DNA from: Paucisalibacillus globulus
GTDB taxonomy: Bacteria > Bacillota > Bacilli > Bacillales > Amphibacillaceae
Reading direction: 5' to 3'
DNA: 64,000 nucleotides
NCBI RefSeq assembly: GCF_900184735.1
Contig: NZ_LT855392.1
Span: forward strand, 217,949-281,948
A program made the position numbers and the translations under genes. How positions within the stretch are numbered: position 1 is the first letter of the stretch; every line of letters begins with the position of its first letter. Shown piece after piece: positions 26,341 through 35,836 of the stretch. Under the pieces are notes generated by a model, which saw only the letters and a list, made by a program, of their open reading frames with translations, did not search any database and was not told the origin of the DNA.

Positions 26341-28043
26341 GTTAATCTTGCCTCCTTATCATATTCGATAAACCTTGTAACAAACTCAATCGGCTGATCC
26401 ATTCCAGCCTTCTGAGCCAACTCAAAAAGTGACGTTACTTTTAAATTGGTCATCTCTACTATAGAGATATTCGTCAAAATATGGGCAGCTGAATGATCTG
26501 CAATAACTCGTCCATCATCAATCGCAATAGCTCGTGGTGTATATTCCAACATTAAGTGCATATCATGCGTAATCATGAGAATGGTCACGCCTTGGCTATT
26601 TAATTGAGTTAGAAATTCCATAATCTCGGTATAATGCCGGAGGTCTTGACCGGCTGTTGGCTCGTCCAGAATAAGCACCTCTGGTTGAAGCACTAAAATA
26701 GAAGCAATGGTAACCCGCTTCTTTTGTCCAAAACTTAGTGCAGAAATTGGCCAATTGCGAAAAGCGTATAACCCACAGACCTTCAGTGTCTCCTCAACCC
26801 GTTTCTTAATTTCTTCCTCTGGTACGCCTCGCATCACCAAACCAAGTGCCACTTCATCATAAATCATATGCTTAGAAACCATATGATTTGGATTTTGCAT
26901 GACGATACCAATTCTATTGGAACGCTCGAATATCGTATCTTCTGTAATATCCTCACCTTTATAAAAAATACTACCCGATTTGATTTTTTCAAAGCCACCT
27001 ATTATCTTAGACAATGTGGATTTTCCCGCACCGTTTCTTCCAACAATACTAACCATTTCACCTTGGTGAATGGTTAAGGTAACATTTTGAAGTGTTTTTA
27101 TACCTTTATGATACTCAAAATTTATATCTCGCAGTTCGAGAATAGGAGAATTCTTTTTCTCCTGTTTTACTGAATCAGTTGACTCGTACCATTCAGAAAG
27201 CTTATCCCTACATTGTTCTATTGCCAATGACTCAATACTTTCAGGATGCATATCTGGTGTTACGTTGCAACCTGCATATTTTAATGCCTTCACATAAAGA
27301 GGTTCCCGAAGATGACATGATTCTAAAATATCTGAAGCTAGTAATTCATTTGGGCTCATATCACTAACAATACGCCCTTCATCTACTACTATTATTCTAT
27401 CAACATCCTGGGACAACACATCCTCTAATCGATGTTCAATAATCACAACAGTTGTTTTTGTTTCTTTTTGGATTTGGTCAATCAGGGCCATCGCATGTTT
27501 ACCAGTAGCTGGGTCTAAATTAGCAAGTGGTTCATCGAACAGCAGTATATCTACTTCCTCTACAATTACTCCAGCTAAAGAAACTCGTTGCTTTTGCCCA
27601 CCTGAAAGTTCATGTATAGAGGATTGAATCTTATTCTCTAAATCTACTAACTTTGATACATCTGTTACTTGTCTTACCATTTCTTCCTGTGGTATAGCTT
27701 CATTCTCTAGTGCAAATGCAATATCCTCTGCAACGGATAATCCAATAAATTGTCCATCCGGGTCTTGAAGAACAGTACCTACCATTTTCGATATAGTGAA
27801 TATATCAAGCGTACTTGTATCATGTCCTTTAATAGTTAGACTTCCTTCTACTTCACCTCTATATGAGAATGGAACTAGCCCATTTAAACAATGGGCTAGT
27901 GTACTTTTTCCAGATCCTGATGGGCCAACAATGACTATTTTTTCACCTTCATAGATTGATAGATTGATTTTCTCTAAGGTATGTTCTACTTGACTTTCAT
28001 ATTTAAATGAAAAGTTTTTAAACTGAATGATCGGTTCTTTCAT
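26322..28043 (-). CDS. Fused double ECF-type ABC ATPase
   Basis: Protein of 573 residues holding two ABC ATPase domains in one chain. The first has Walker A GPSGSGKST near residue 40, signature LSGGQKQRV and Walker B ILLFDEP. The second has GRNGAGKST near 330, signature LSFGQKKRV and LILDEP. In most Bacilli the shared EcfA1 and EcfA2 are separate; a fused pair encoded beside its own S and T genes marks a dedicated (group I) ECF transporter. It lies between the S component and EcfT genes. Confidence 0.9.
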   Translation of the reverse strand: MKEPIIQFKNFSFKYESQVEHTLEKINLSIYEGEKIVIVGPSGSGKSTLAHCLNGLVPFSYRGEVEGSLTIKGHDTSTLDIFTISKMVGTVLQDPDGQFIGLSVAEDIAFALENEAIPQEEMVRQVTDVSKLVDLENKIQSSIHELSGGQKQRVSLAGVIVEEVDILLFDEPLANLDPATGKHAMALIDQIQKETKTTVVIIEHRLEDVLSQDVDRIIVVDEGRIVSDMSPNELLASDILESCHLREPLYVKALKYAGCNVTPDMHPESIESLAIEQCRDKLSEWYESTDSVKQEKKNSPILELRDINFEYHKGIKTLQNVTLTIHQGEMVSIVGRNGAGKSTLSKIIGGFEKIKSGSIFYKGEDITEDTIFERSNRIGIVMQNPNHMVSKHMIYDEVALGLVMRGVPEEEIKKRVEETLKVCGLYAFRNWPISALSFGQKKRVTIASILVLQPEVLILDEPTAGQDLRHYTEIMEFLTQLNSQGVTILMITHDMHLMLEYTPRAIAIDDGRVIADHSAAHILTNISIVEMTNLKVTSLFELAQKAGMDQPIEFVTRFIEYDKEARLTWRKNY

Positions 28044-28067
28044 GATTGACTCCTTCAGGTCTCTTAT

Positions 28068-28616
28068 TTATTCTTTTGTTAAACTATTACTCTTTGTACG
28101 AGTTTTAGCATAAGCAACTAATAAGATTGTACCAATTATACCAACTGTAATGATATTAGAAATACCTGCAAATAGACCTTGAACAAATACTTTGTTTGCA
28201 GGTTCTGCATAAATTAATATATCTAATAACGGAGCAAGAACAAACCAGCCAATTGCTTGGACAACCGCCTGAACCAAATTAAAGGAAATAATTTGCTTTG
28301 TTCCAAACTCACCATTTTCCACATTAATTCGCTTACCTAAAAGACCAACAAAGAGACCAACAAATAACGAAACAAATACCCAGCTCCACCATACTGAGCC
28401 ATAAGATAATGCATCATTTAACGTATGGCCAATAAATCCGATAAGAGCACCAGCAATTGGACCAAACACAACTGCCATTAAAGCTAAAAATGCATAGGCT
28501 GTTTGGACCGTCGTATTCGGTATTCCTGTGGGTATTGCTACAAACTTAGCTAAAATTAGAAATACAGCTGCCCCAATTCCAATTGCTACGATAGTTCTAA
28601 TAGAAAGATTTTTCAT
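28068..28616 (-). CDS. ECF transporter substrate-binding (S) component
   Basis: Membrane protein of 182 residues with about five to six helices, similar in pattern to the UPF0397 group of S components ([20 protein letters not shown] near 60-80, [14 protein letters not shown]). These capture the vitamin or metabolite for the ECF module encoded downstream. An upstream ATG at 28637 is in frame, but AAAGGGGA lies just before ATG 28616, so that start is used. The substrate is unproven. The Met-type T-box upstream and the neighbouring SAM-hydrolysing enzyme suggest methionine, SAM breakdown products or adenosine. Confidence 0.8.
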   Translation of the reverse strand: MKNLSIRTIVAIGIGAAVFLILAKFVAIPTGIPNTTVQTAYAFLALMAVVFGPIAGALIGFIGHTLNDALSYGSVWWSWVFVSLFVGLFVGLLGKRINVENGEFGTKQIISFNLVQAVVQAIGWFVLAPLLDILIYAEPANKVFVQGLFAGISNIITVGIIGTILLVAYAKTRTKSNSLTKE

Positions 28617-28669
28617 TTTCGTATTCCCCTTTTTCATTTTTTATATTTTATTATTATTCATAGCCATTA

Positions 28670-29530
28670 TTAATTATAAATGATTCCTTGTGCTTTACGG
28701 ATACTAATTTTCCAGTTTGCACCAGTTTCAATATGATAAGCTTTTGCAAAGGATCCCTGGTTAATAGCTACGCCAATTTTATCTAATGAATTAACAAACA
28801 AGATAGGCTCCCCTAACCTGCTATCGGCAAATGAGCGACCAAACTTAATAATGTTCTTATAAATGTGGCGGCGATTATTTTCGATGGTAACCTCTAATGC
28901 ATCCCCGAAATTAATTCCAATTTCTTTGAAAATATCACGATTAATATTTGTCCAGAGATTTCCAAAACGAACATCTAGAATATCAATATTTCCTGTCACC
29001 ACTTCTTCTGTGTATGTAGCTGTTGTTAGTGGTAACTCAATGAGTTTCTCCACATCATATGATGGTCCTACTTGCTCATAAGAAATTACGCCAGATGCTA
29101 GTCTTGCCCCTGTATAAGCATAAACATCACGACCGTGGAATGTGTAGGACTCTCCTGAATTCGGTAGACGATTTATTTTCTCATCAATAATTCTCGCTTC
29201 CACTATTCCTACACTTTCTTTAATATGGGTCACACTCCCATTATCAGGAGTAACAATATATTGGTTGTTCGCCGTTTTGACTACTACGCTTAGACGGTCT
29301 GTTCCAACCCCAGGATCAACGACAGAAACAAAGACTGTACCCTCTGGCCAATAATTGACAGTTTGGAAGAGACGATACGATCCTTCCCAAATATTATGCT
29401 GTGGTATTTCATGTGTTAAATTATAAACACCTAATTCAGGTGCGACTGATAGAGCTACTCCATACATCGCACTAACAGCACCATCACTAAGCCCAAAATC
29501 TGTTTGTAATACTAAATGTTGTTTACTCAT
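28670..29530 (-). CDS. SAM hydroxide adenosyltransferase / SAM hydrolase (DUF62 family)
   Basis: Enzyme of 286 residues of the DUF62 family, related to fluorinase and chlorinase but using hydroxide. It converts S-adenosylmethionine and water to adenosine and methionine. Family motifs are visible: LQTDFGLSDG near residue 6, DPGVGTDR near 80 and YTFHGRDV near 130, the last carrying the Arg-Asp-His type residues of the hydroxide-using branch. The longest frame starts at 29569, but GGAGGG precedes ATG 29530. It is the first gene after the T-box at 29557-29850, followed by ECF transporter genes. The association suggests recycling or sensing of methionine or adenosine. Confidence 0.85.
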   Translation of the reverse strand: MSKQHLVLQTDFGLSDGAVSAMYGVALSVAPELGVYNLTHEIPQHNIWEGSYRLFQTVNYWPEGTVFVSVVDPGVGTDRLSVVVKTANNQYIVTPDNGSVTHIKESVGIVEARIIDEKINRLPNSGESYTFHGRDVYAYTGARLASGVISYEQVGPSYDVEKLIELPLTTATYTEEVVTGNIDILDVRFGNLWTNINRDIFKEIGINFGDALEVTIENNRRHIYKNIIKFGRSFADSRLGEPILFVNSLDKIGVAINQGSFAKAYHIETGANWKISIRKAQGIIYN

Positions 29531-29556
29531 CTTTACTTCCCTCCATTTTTTAGCAA

Positions 29557-29850
29557 ATAAAAAAACCACGCCTTTACCGAATAAACGGTAAGGACGTGGT
29601 TTGATATACGTGGTTCCACCTTACTTCACTGCATGCTCTCACATACAGCCTCATCAAGTACTCAGGTTTATATAACCTTCTATACTGTGGTGTTGATAAC
29701 GAGCACCAAATCTCGTCGTAACCTACTAATATCAATCGAATAAGTTCAGCACGAAACTCCAAGGCCATTGTTCAGATTCGTATTTTTGCTTCTTTTCAGC
29801 TACCGAAGCTCTCTGTGAAAAATAATCTAAATCCTACTTTTCCTTATCAT
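29557..29850 (-). ncRNA. T-box riboswitch, probable methionine specifier
   Basis: Minus-strand leader of the DUF62-ECF operon. Stem I begins near 29850 with an AGTA-containing 5' strand and the conserved AGAGAG. The T-box AAGGTGGAACCACG is the complement of 29609-29622. A terminator with stem AAACCACGTCCTTACCG and its partner, then seven T, lies at 29559-29602. By alignment with the two sstT leaders in this window, where the codon is followed by one purine and CCTT, the specifier is ATG (complement of 29766-29768). An alternative register would give ACA. Uncharged tRNA should permit read-through into the operon. Confidence 0.85.
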
Positions 29851-29961
29851 CGTCTTTACAAATAAAAATCATTAAATTTAAATATTGAATTTATTATAAT
29901 GAATAGTTTAGAGATTTGCAAGAGTTTTTTAAAATTAGTTTCTTTTCAACTAATAATTCAC

Positions 29962-30790
29962 CTAAGCCCGCTCATATATCTGAATCAAATGTGGGTCAAT
30001 TAATGTATTAGGTCTAAATTCCACAAGCTCCCCATTACTCTTCTCAATCTTTTCATCTTATCTTTACCAAATACACCTAATGCTGGAATTAATTCAGTAG
30101 TAAGGAATTTTAGTCTCTACATCAATTTCTAGGTCTGCCAAATTAATCTCTTCACGACTAGCCATCACAAAGCCCCAATTTCCAAAGCTAGGTACATCGA
30201 CATGCAAGTTTTTAACGGATAATCCAGTCGATGCAACAGTCTCCGAGATCGTCCAGTAAACTTCTCTTGCAAAACCGGACTTGTCGCTTGGATCATCGCT
30301 GCTCCACCAGGCTTTAAATGATTCCGAACTAAAGAATAGAATTCCTTTGTATGCAATTTGTTCAAGCTTTCATTATTTGGATCAGGTAAATCAACAAAAA
30401 TAACATCAAACCACTGATCAGTATCTTCTAAGAAAGTAAAAGCATCCATATTCCTAACTTGAACTTTTTCATCCATTAAGGCTCCTTCGTTATACTCCAA
30501 GAGAAGTGGACTGGAATTTGCTAATTCTATTACAGCTGGATGTGGATTAACAGTTTCAGCTAAGAGTGCACTTAACTCCGTCAAGCCAAATTGGGTTGTG
30601 GCAAAAATCTCAGCATTACTAGAATCCCCTTCGACAGTTGTAATTTTAGGAAAGTTGGCTTCGATAATATCGTCGATTTCATAGTTTTGTGAATGTTGGA
30701 TTGTCGTGATGATTTCTTCTTTGGAGATTCATTTGGAATATCTTCGGCTGTTAATTGATTCAAAACACCGATCAATGTGCAATACAAATC
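29962..30790 (-). pseudogene. Decayed polyamine aminopropyltransferase (spermidine synthase) gene
   Basis: The clearest piece (30165-30584) reads AVIELANSSPLLLEYNEGAL, then NMDAFTFLEDTDQWFDVIFV and DLPDPNNESLNKLHTKEFYS, and includes the LKPGGAAMIQATSP motif of spermidine synthases. Beyond it other frames carry LHVDVPSFGNWGFVMASREE, ELIPALGVFGKDK and LIDPHLIQIYERA, so at least three shifts break the gene. The stretch before AVIELAN does not look like the family and probably comes from another gene joined by a deletion; it too is frameshifted. The protein cannot be functional. Confidence 0.8.
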
Positions 30791-30873
30791 ATCAAAATAT
30801 TTTCAAAAAACTATTGCAATAATTCAGCAAACGTTATATTATGGTCTATAAATTAAAAATTAACTTTTAAAAG

Positions 30874-31108
30874 CATCGAAAAGGACATGAGTTACTTTTT
30901 TCGGTTTACAGAGAGGGAAGGATTTGCTGGAAACTTCCTAGCTTGGAACTGTAACTTACCACCTTGGAGCTGATTGGGTAATATAGTAACCATCTCCGTA
31001 TTGCTGCGTTAAAGCACTGGAGCCATAAGTACTTCTTATGGGAAATTAGGTGGAACCACGGGTAACATACTCGTCCTTATTATAAGGATGCGTATGTTTT
31101 TTATTTTT
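30874..31108 (+). ncRNA. T-box riboswitch 1 of sstT, threonine specifier ACC
   Basis: Stem I starts near 30874 with AAGGACATGAG; the conserved AGAGAGG follows at about 30911. The specifier ACC (Thr) lies at 30958-30960 in the loop before the ACCTTGG closing strand. The T-box TAGGTGGAACCACGGG is at about 31047-31062. An intrinsic terminator, ACATACTCGTCCTTA with its partner and a T-run, lies at about 31064-31108. It is the first of two complete leaders in series before the Ser/Thr symporter gene. Confidence 0.9.
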
Positions 31109-31109
31109 T

Positions 31110-31356
31110 ATATGAAAATCGGCAATGAAAAGGATATGAATTATTTTACCAGTTTACCAGAGAGGGAAGGTACTGCTGAGAACTTCCTAAACAAAGGAAA
31201 ATAATTTACCACCTTAGAGCCGTATTGGGGAATTTAAAGTATCCAATACCGTACTGCTGCGTTAAAGCACTAAAGCCATAAGGTATTACTTATGGGAAGT
31301 TGGGTGGAACCACGGGTAACATACTCGTCCCTTTTTAGGGATGGGTATGTTTTTTT
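31110..31356 (+). ncRNA. T-box riboswitch 2 of sstT, threonine specifier ACC
   Basis: A second full T-box, clearly a duplicate of the first. It has AAAAGGATATGAATTATT for the lower stem I, AGAGAGG, specifier ACC at 31208-31210, T-box TGGGTGGAACCACGGG near 31301-31316, and a terminator ACATACTCGTCCCT with its partner then seven T at about 31319-31356. The sequence has diverged in the loops but all functional parts are kept, so both copies are probably under selection. Confidence 0.9.
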
Positions 31357-31456
31357 ATATAAAAATAAGTAAAAGAAAGTGAGGGATTATGGTCAATAGT
31401 GCATTATTTTTCTTTATTTGGAGTAATCATTATAAATATAATTGGAGGTTATTCAA

Positions 31457-32662
31457 ATGAAAAATGTCTGGAACGAGTGGAATCAAATAAGTCTTGTTAA
31501 ACGAATACTAATGGGTTTAATTCTAGGGATTATTTTAGCTTTAGTAGTTCCTAATGGAGCAAGTTGGATCACCATTTTTGGTGACTTATTCGTCGGTGCA
31601 TTAAAAGCTATAGCACCGGTATTAGTCTTTATCCTTGTTATTCATGCTATTTCTAACCATAAAAAAGGCAATAAAACAAATATGAAATCTATCCTTCTAT
31701 TATATGCGGTTGGTACATTACTTGCTGGTTTAGTAGGTGTTTTAGCCAGTTATCTCTTCCCAGTTTCATTAACGCTAACTTCTGGAGCAGAAGATCTAAC
31801 TCCACCAAGTGGGATTATGGAAGTATTAGAAAATATACTCTTTAATATTGTGGATAATCCTGTAAATGCACTTATGAATGCAAACTATATTGGTATTTTA
31901 ACTTGGGCTATTCTCTTTGGATTGGCATTAAGGAATGCAGCTGATTCTACTAAAAAAATGTTAGAAAACTTCTCTGATGCAATCTCTGTATTAGTAAAAT
32001 GGGTTATTAACTTCGCTCCAATCGGTATTATGGGTCTAGTATTTAATGCGATTGTTACTAGTGGATTATCATCACTACTCGGTTATGGAAAACTACTACT
32101 AGTATTACTAGGATCTATGTTCTTTGTAGCTCTTGTCGTTAATCCTGCTATTGTATACTTCAATATTCGTAGAAATCCATATCCACTTGTTTTCACTTGT
32201 TTGAAGGAAAGTGGTCTGACAGCATTCTTTACTAGGAGTTCAGCAGCTAATATCCCAGTAAATATGCGGTTATGTGAGAAATTGAATTTGGATAAAAATA
32301 CGTATTCCATCTCCATTCCATTAGGTGGTAACATCAATATGGGTGGTGCTGCAGTTACCATTTCCGTCTTAACTCTAGCTGCAGTCCACACACTGAACAT
32401 AGAGGTGGACATTTTTACAGCATTAATCCTTATCGTTCTTTCAGCTGTATCTGCTGCCGGTGCTTCTGGTGTTGCTGGTGGTTCTCTATTACTGATACCA
32501 CTAGCTTGTAGCTTATTCGGAATATCAAATGATGTTGCAATGCAAGTAGTTGCAATTGGCTTCATCATCGGTGTCTTACAGGATTCTTGTGAAACAGCAC
32601 TTAATTCATCAACAGATGTACTATTCACAGCAACAGCAGAGTACGCTAAAAGCGAAAAGTAG
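31457..32662 (+). CDS. sstT: Sodium:serine/threonine symporter SstT
   Basis: Membrane protein of 401 residues of the dicarboxylate/amino acid:cation symporter family. The signature [14 protein letters not shown] lies near residue 262 and the substrate-site loop [13 protein letters not shown] near 290. E. coli SstT imports serine and threonine with sodium. GGAGG (31444-31448) precedes ATG 31457, which is preferred over a TTG at 31442. The two threonine T-boxes upstream agree with threonine as the main substrate and predict induction when threonine is scarce. Confidence 0.92.
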   Translation: MKNVWNEWNQISLVKRILMGLILGIILALVVPNGASWITIFGDLFVGALKAIAPVLVFILVIHAISNHKKGNKTNMKSILLLYAVGTLLAGLVGVLASYLFPVSLTLTSGAEDLTPPSGIMEVLENILFNIVDNPVNALMNANYIGILTWAILFGLALRNAADSTKKMLENFSDAISVLVKWVINFAPIGIMGLVFNAIVTSGLSSLLGYGKLLLVLLGSMFFVALVVNPAIVYFNIRRNPYPLVFTCLKESGLTAFFTRSSAANIPVNMRLCEKLNLDKNTYSISIPLGGNINMGGAAVTISVLTLAAVHTLNIEVDIFTALILIVLSAVSAAGASGVAGGSLLLIPLACSLFGISNDVAMQVVAIGFIIGVLQDSCETALNSSTDVLFTATAEYAKSEK

Positions 32663-32738
32663 ATGATGAATATATTATAGTGTCAGGTGAACAATAGAAT
32701 TAAAGAGAACCCTAGAGTTAGTAAATTAATAGAAATTA

Positions 32739-32785
32739 GCTGACCCAAAGGACTACCACTTAGAGCCTTTTGGGTCAGTCTTTTC
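32739..32785 (+). terminator. Terminator of sstT
   Basis: Stem CTGACCCAAAGG with CCTTTTGGGTCAG, then TCTTTTC. Confidence 0.75.
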
Positions 32786-32929
32786 ATAAATTCTAACGGA
32801 CTTAAAAATATGCATAACTGCCTCTGGTCATTACACCCACTCCTCAAGTCACTATCTATTGGTATTTCCCATCACAATTGATACATATGATGCATGTACA
32901 TGTTATCATTCTTTTTTTATAATCACTTA

Positions 32930-32943
32930 TGGAAGCGTTTTCT
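32930..32943. promoter_or_regulatory. cre site upstream of the decayed serine hydrolase copy
   Basis: TGGAAGCGTTTTCT fits the cre consensus. It lies about 30 bases before the TTG start of the pseudogene at 32973, close to the layout at 16025-16089. Confidence 0.6.
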
Positions 32944-32972
32944 ATAATGATACTATTAAGGAGGAGAGGAAG

Positions 32973-33222
32973 TTGCGTAAATTAATCTATGCATTATTAC
33001 CTATTGCCTTAATCAGCATGATAGCCTTCTATAGTCAATCACCTACCATGGCTGAATCCACTTATTTTAATGGACCTACGCTTGAGAAACAAAACAATAG
33101 AAATTCATCCTTTAAGCCCCATCTGAAATTTTAATGGGGGACTCCTGCGCCATCTTCACCTGTACTGCATCCAGGTTCAATAAAAGGTGCTGGAATGATG
33201 GAAGAGCCTTTATCAAATATCG
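32973..33222 (+). pseudogene. Truncated second copy of the secreted serine hydrolase
   Basis: TTG 32973 follows AAGGAGGAGAGG as in the intact gene. The product reads MRKLIYALLPIALISMIAFY with a signal peptide, then PTLEKQNNRNSSFKPHLKF and an in-frame TAA where the intact gene has Thr (KFTWGSP). Reading on gives WGTPAPSSPVLHPGSIKGAG and EEPLSNI, after which similarity ends abruptly at about 33222 and the thiW remnant begins on the other strand. No catalytic motif is left. Confidence 0.85.
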
Positions 33223-33551
33223 CGAAGCAATGATACCTGTTCCTATTATTTCTCCTAATGTCGCTAATCATATTTGTCTAGTACGTTTATACAACCATCC
33301 TGCAAATGCAGCTCCAATCATCCTCCAGGAAAAGCAAGAAATGAACCAGTACCAGTCCTTATCCGGACTAAGCCAGTCATGAAAGCAATCACAATGGCTG
33401 GAAAAGGCCCTAATAGTATTGCCGCAATGACATTTACCGCATGTTGAACTGGGTAAGCTCGAGCAATCCCAGCAGGAAAGGAGATGAAAATGGATCCCGC
33501 TACCACAATGGCAGTAAGTACGGACATAAGAACTATTTTTCACGTATTCAT
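33223..33551 (-). pseudogene. thiW: Decayed thiW (thiazole ECF S component)
   Basis: Starts at an ATG (33549-33551) that overlaps the thiE stop as ATGA, the natural operon position. After MNT comes TGA, where a Trp codon is expected, then KIVLMSVLTAIVVAGSIFIS and ARAYPVQHAVNVIAAILLGP as in ThiW. A one-base deletion follows LAFPGG and shifts the frame to MIGAAFAGWLYKRTRQI. Another TGA and then LATLGEIIGTGIIAS follow before truncation at the hydrolase remnant. ThiW supplies the thiazole precursor for ThiM, so import of thiazole by this protein is lost. Confidence 0.85.
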
Positions 33552-34192
33552 TGAACTAAGCTCCTTTCATTACGCCATTGCAACGCCTTTTCCTTCAGAA
33601 TTTCTGTTGCCATTTTAGGATTTTTAACCCTTGCGATGGCTGAAATGACCGATATTCCGTGGGCACCCGCCTGGAAAACCGGAGCGCCATTATCAACTGT
33701 TATTCCACCTATTCCTACAATTGGCAAATCAGGATACAGTGTTGCTACTTCTTTTATCACCGCAGTTCCTGCAACAGACTTAGCATCCTCCTTGGAAGTC
33801 GTCTGATATACTGGCCCCATTCCAACATAATCCACTCCGTCCTCTATTGCTTTTTTTGCTTCCTCCACTGTATGTACCGAAACTCCCAACACTTTACTAG
33901 TCCCGATCCTACGTCGAACAGACCGAGCCTCTGCATCGTCCTGGCCAATATGGACACCATCCGCATTCAGTTCGAGTGCGAGATCAACATCATCATTGAT
34001 GATAAACGGAACATCAAATTGATAGCATAATCTTTGGCAACTTTCCGCAAATGCCTTCTTTTCCTTCCCTTGGAGTGCGCATGACCCTTTTTCACGCAAT
34101 TGGAAACATGTAATCCCTCCTTCTAATGCAGCCTCCAAAACCCTTAAAGGATCTTTTGCATTAATCGACCCCATGATAAAGTAAAGCAGCAC
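33548..34192 (-). CDS. thiE: Thiamine phosphate synthase
   Basis: TIM-barrel enzyme of 214 residues that joins HMP diphosphate and thiazole phosphate to thiamine phosphate. Family motifs: GGITCFQLREKG near residue 24, FIINDDVDLALELNADGVHIGQDD near 70, GVSVHTVEEA near 105, DYVGMGPVYQTTSKEDA near 125 and VGIGGI near 165. A TTG at 34207 gives a longer frame, but GTG 34192 overlaps the thiD stop (TGATGTG) and gives the usual start (V/M)LLYFIMGS. Fourth gene of the TPP-riboswitch operon. Confidence 0.93.
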   Translation of the reverse strand: MLLYFIMGSINAKDPLRVLEAALEGGITCFQLREKGSCALQGKEKKAFAESCQRLCYQFDVPFIINDDVDLALELNADGVHIGQDDAEARSVRRRIGTSKVLGVSVHTVEEAKKAIEDGVDYVGMGPVYQTTSKEDAKSVAGTAVIKEVATLYPDLPIVGIGGITVDNGAPVFQAGAHGISVISAIARVKNPKMATEILKEKALQWRNERSLVQ

Positions 34193-34193
34193 A

Positions 34194-35033
34194 TCAACTT
34201 TTCCCAATTAATTCAACATCCTTTCGTTTTGCATTGCTTCGATTTCGAAATGCAGCATGGTTTGTTGGTCCATTTCCTTTACCGAGATGTAGCCCATCTT
34301 CAATAGCTGCATGAATATATTGTTTTGCCGTAACCACAGCTTCTGACATCAGCGCACCTTTCGCAAGCTCTGCAGTTATGGCTGCTGCAAACGTGCAGCC
34401 TGTTCCATGGGTATCTTTGGTATCAATTCGCTTGCTCTTCATGAGAAGGTATTCGCCACTTGCTGATATATATAAATCCTCCGCAAAAAGCGTATCCTGT
34501 CGATGCCCACCTTTCATTAGTACAGCGTCTGTTCCCATCTCTAAAAATCGATTAGCGGCGATCTCCATATCTGTTAAAGAAGAAATAGACATACCGGTCA
34601 ATACTTCTGCTTCAGGTATATTTGGTGTCAGTAGAGAAGCCATTGGGATGAGACATTCCTTTAAGGCAACGATTGCACTTTGTTGAAGTAGTGAAGCACC
34701 ACCTTTCGCAATCATGACAGGGTCTATAACTAAAGGATATTTCGAATAGCGGGCCAAAGTGTTGGCAACAGCCTCAATAATTTCTGCAGAAAACAACATT
34801 CCTGTTTTGATTGCTCCAACAGAAAAATCATCCATCACCGCTTCAAGTTGATTTATGACCATATCTATATTAATAGGTTGAACCGCACGAACACCCATTG
34901 TATTTTGTGCAGTAACCGCCGTTAATACTGAAGTTCCAAATGTACCAAGTTCCTGGAAGGTTTTTAAATCAGCCTGTATACCTGCTCCACCTCCACTATC
35001 TGAGCCAGCTATAGTTAGAGCAACTGAAATCAT
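34194..35033 (-). CDS. thiD: Hydroxymethylpyrimidine (phosphate) kinase
   Basis: Ribokinase-fold enzyme of 279 residues that phosphorylates HMP and HMP-P. It begins [20 protein letters not shown], the family signature, and has the late [13 protein letters not shown] motif with the catalytic Asp near residue 210. It overlaps thiM by four bases and its stop precedes thiE directly. It supplies HMP diphosphate for ThiE. Confidence 0.93.
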   Translation of the reverse strand: MISVALTIAGSDSGGGAGIQADLKTFQELGTFGTSVLTAVTAQNTMGVRAVQPINIDMVINQLEAVMDDFSVGAIKTGMLFSAEIIEAVANTLARYSKYPLVIDPVMIAKGGASLLQQSAIVALKECLIPMASLLTPNIPEAEVLTGMSISSLTDMEIAANRFLEMGTDAVLMKGGHRQDTLFAEDLYISASGEYLLMKSKRIDTKDTHGTGCTFAAAITAELAKGALMSEAVVTAKQYIHAAIEDGLHLGKGNGPTNHAAFRNRSNAKRKDVELIGKS

Positions 35034-35836
35034 TCTTCAACCACCTCTTCGCCTAAATAATCATTAGCATTAATTGTCTCATCATCCAAGTAGTGTAGGG
35101 CATTTAAGAAATGAATAGTAAAATCTCCCGGACCTGAAGCATTCTCCACTGCCAATTCACCCGCTTTTTTGTAAAAGGCAAGACTATAAGCGACAGTATC
35201 TATAGAATGCGTACTGATAGAAAGGAAAGCAGCAGTTACGGCGCTTAACAAACAACCCATTCCGGTTATCCTTGTCATAAGTGGATGCCCACCAGTTAAC
35301 CGGATGATTTTATTACCGTCCGTCACGATATCAGTCTCACCAGTAACAGCAACAAGGCAACGATAGAGACGCGCCACCTTTTTTGCTGCTACCGTAATAT
35401 TTGCTGTTCCTTCACCTGCATCAACACCCTTTGTTTTCCACTTAACACCAGCAAGTGTAGCAATTTCACCAGCATTTCCGCGGATAAGTGTAACATCTAA
35501 TTTCGAAAGGAGTTCTTCAACTGCCCTTTTCCGATAGGCAGTCGCCCCTACACCAACCGGGTCTAATACAATTGGGTGGCCTTTTTCATTTGCACTTTTA
35601 CCAGCCACTATCATCGATTCAACCGCCGAACTATCCAATGTACCGATGTTAAGCAATAGACTAGAGGAGATTGTCGCTACATCTGTTACCTCTTCGACTG
35701 AATTAGCCATAATTGGAGAAGCACCCAATGCTAATAGGCCGTTGGCTTGAAAGTTTGCAACGACAATATTAGTGATGCAGTGGACTAACGGATTTTGTGC
35801 ACGTAATTCTCTCAACAATAGGGATTGTGTCATCAT
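35030..35836 (-). CDS. thiM: Hydroxyethylthiazole kinase
   Basis: Enzyme of 268 residues phosphorylating thiazole alcohol. Motifs: [30 protein letters not shown] at 14-43, [14 protein letters not shown] near 135 and [20 protein letters not shown] near 180-200 with the catalytic Cys. It overlaps both neighbours by four bases. With thiW broken, the thiazole substrate would have to come from diffusion, another transporter or salvage inside the cell. Confidence 0.93.
   Translation of the reverse strand: MMTQSLLLRELRAQNPLVHCITNIVVANFQANGLLALGASPIMANSVEEVTDVATISSSLLLNIGTLDSSAVESMIVAGKSANEKGHPIVLDPVGVGATAYRKRAVEELLSKLDVTLIRGNAGEIATLAGVKWKTKGVDAGEGTANITVAAKKVARLYRCLVAVTGETDIVTDGNKIIRLTGGHPLMTRITGMGCLLSAVTAAFLSISTHSIDTVAYSLAFYKKAGELAVENASGPGDFTIHFLNALHYLDDETINANDYLGEEVVEE

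Noticed and set aside
32083-32628. Minus-strand open frame of 181 codons inside sstT
   Set aside because: Antisense to SstT, whose membrane-protein pattern and T-box leaders leave no doubt about the coding strand.
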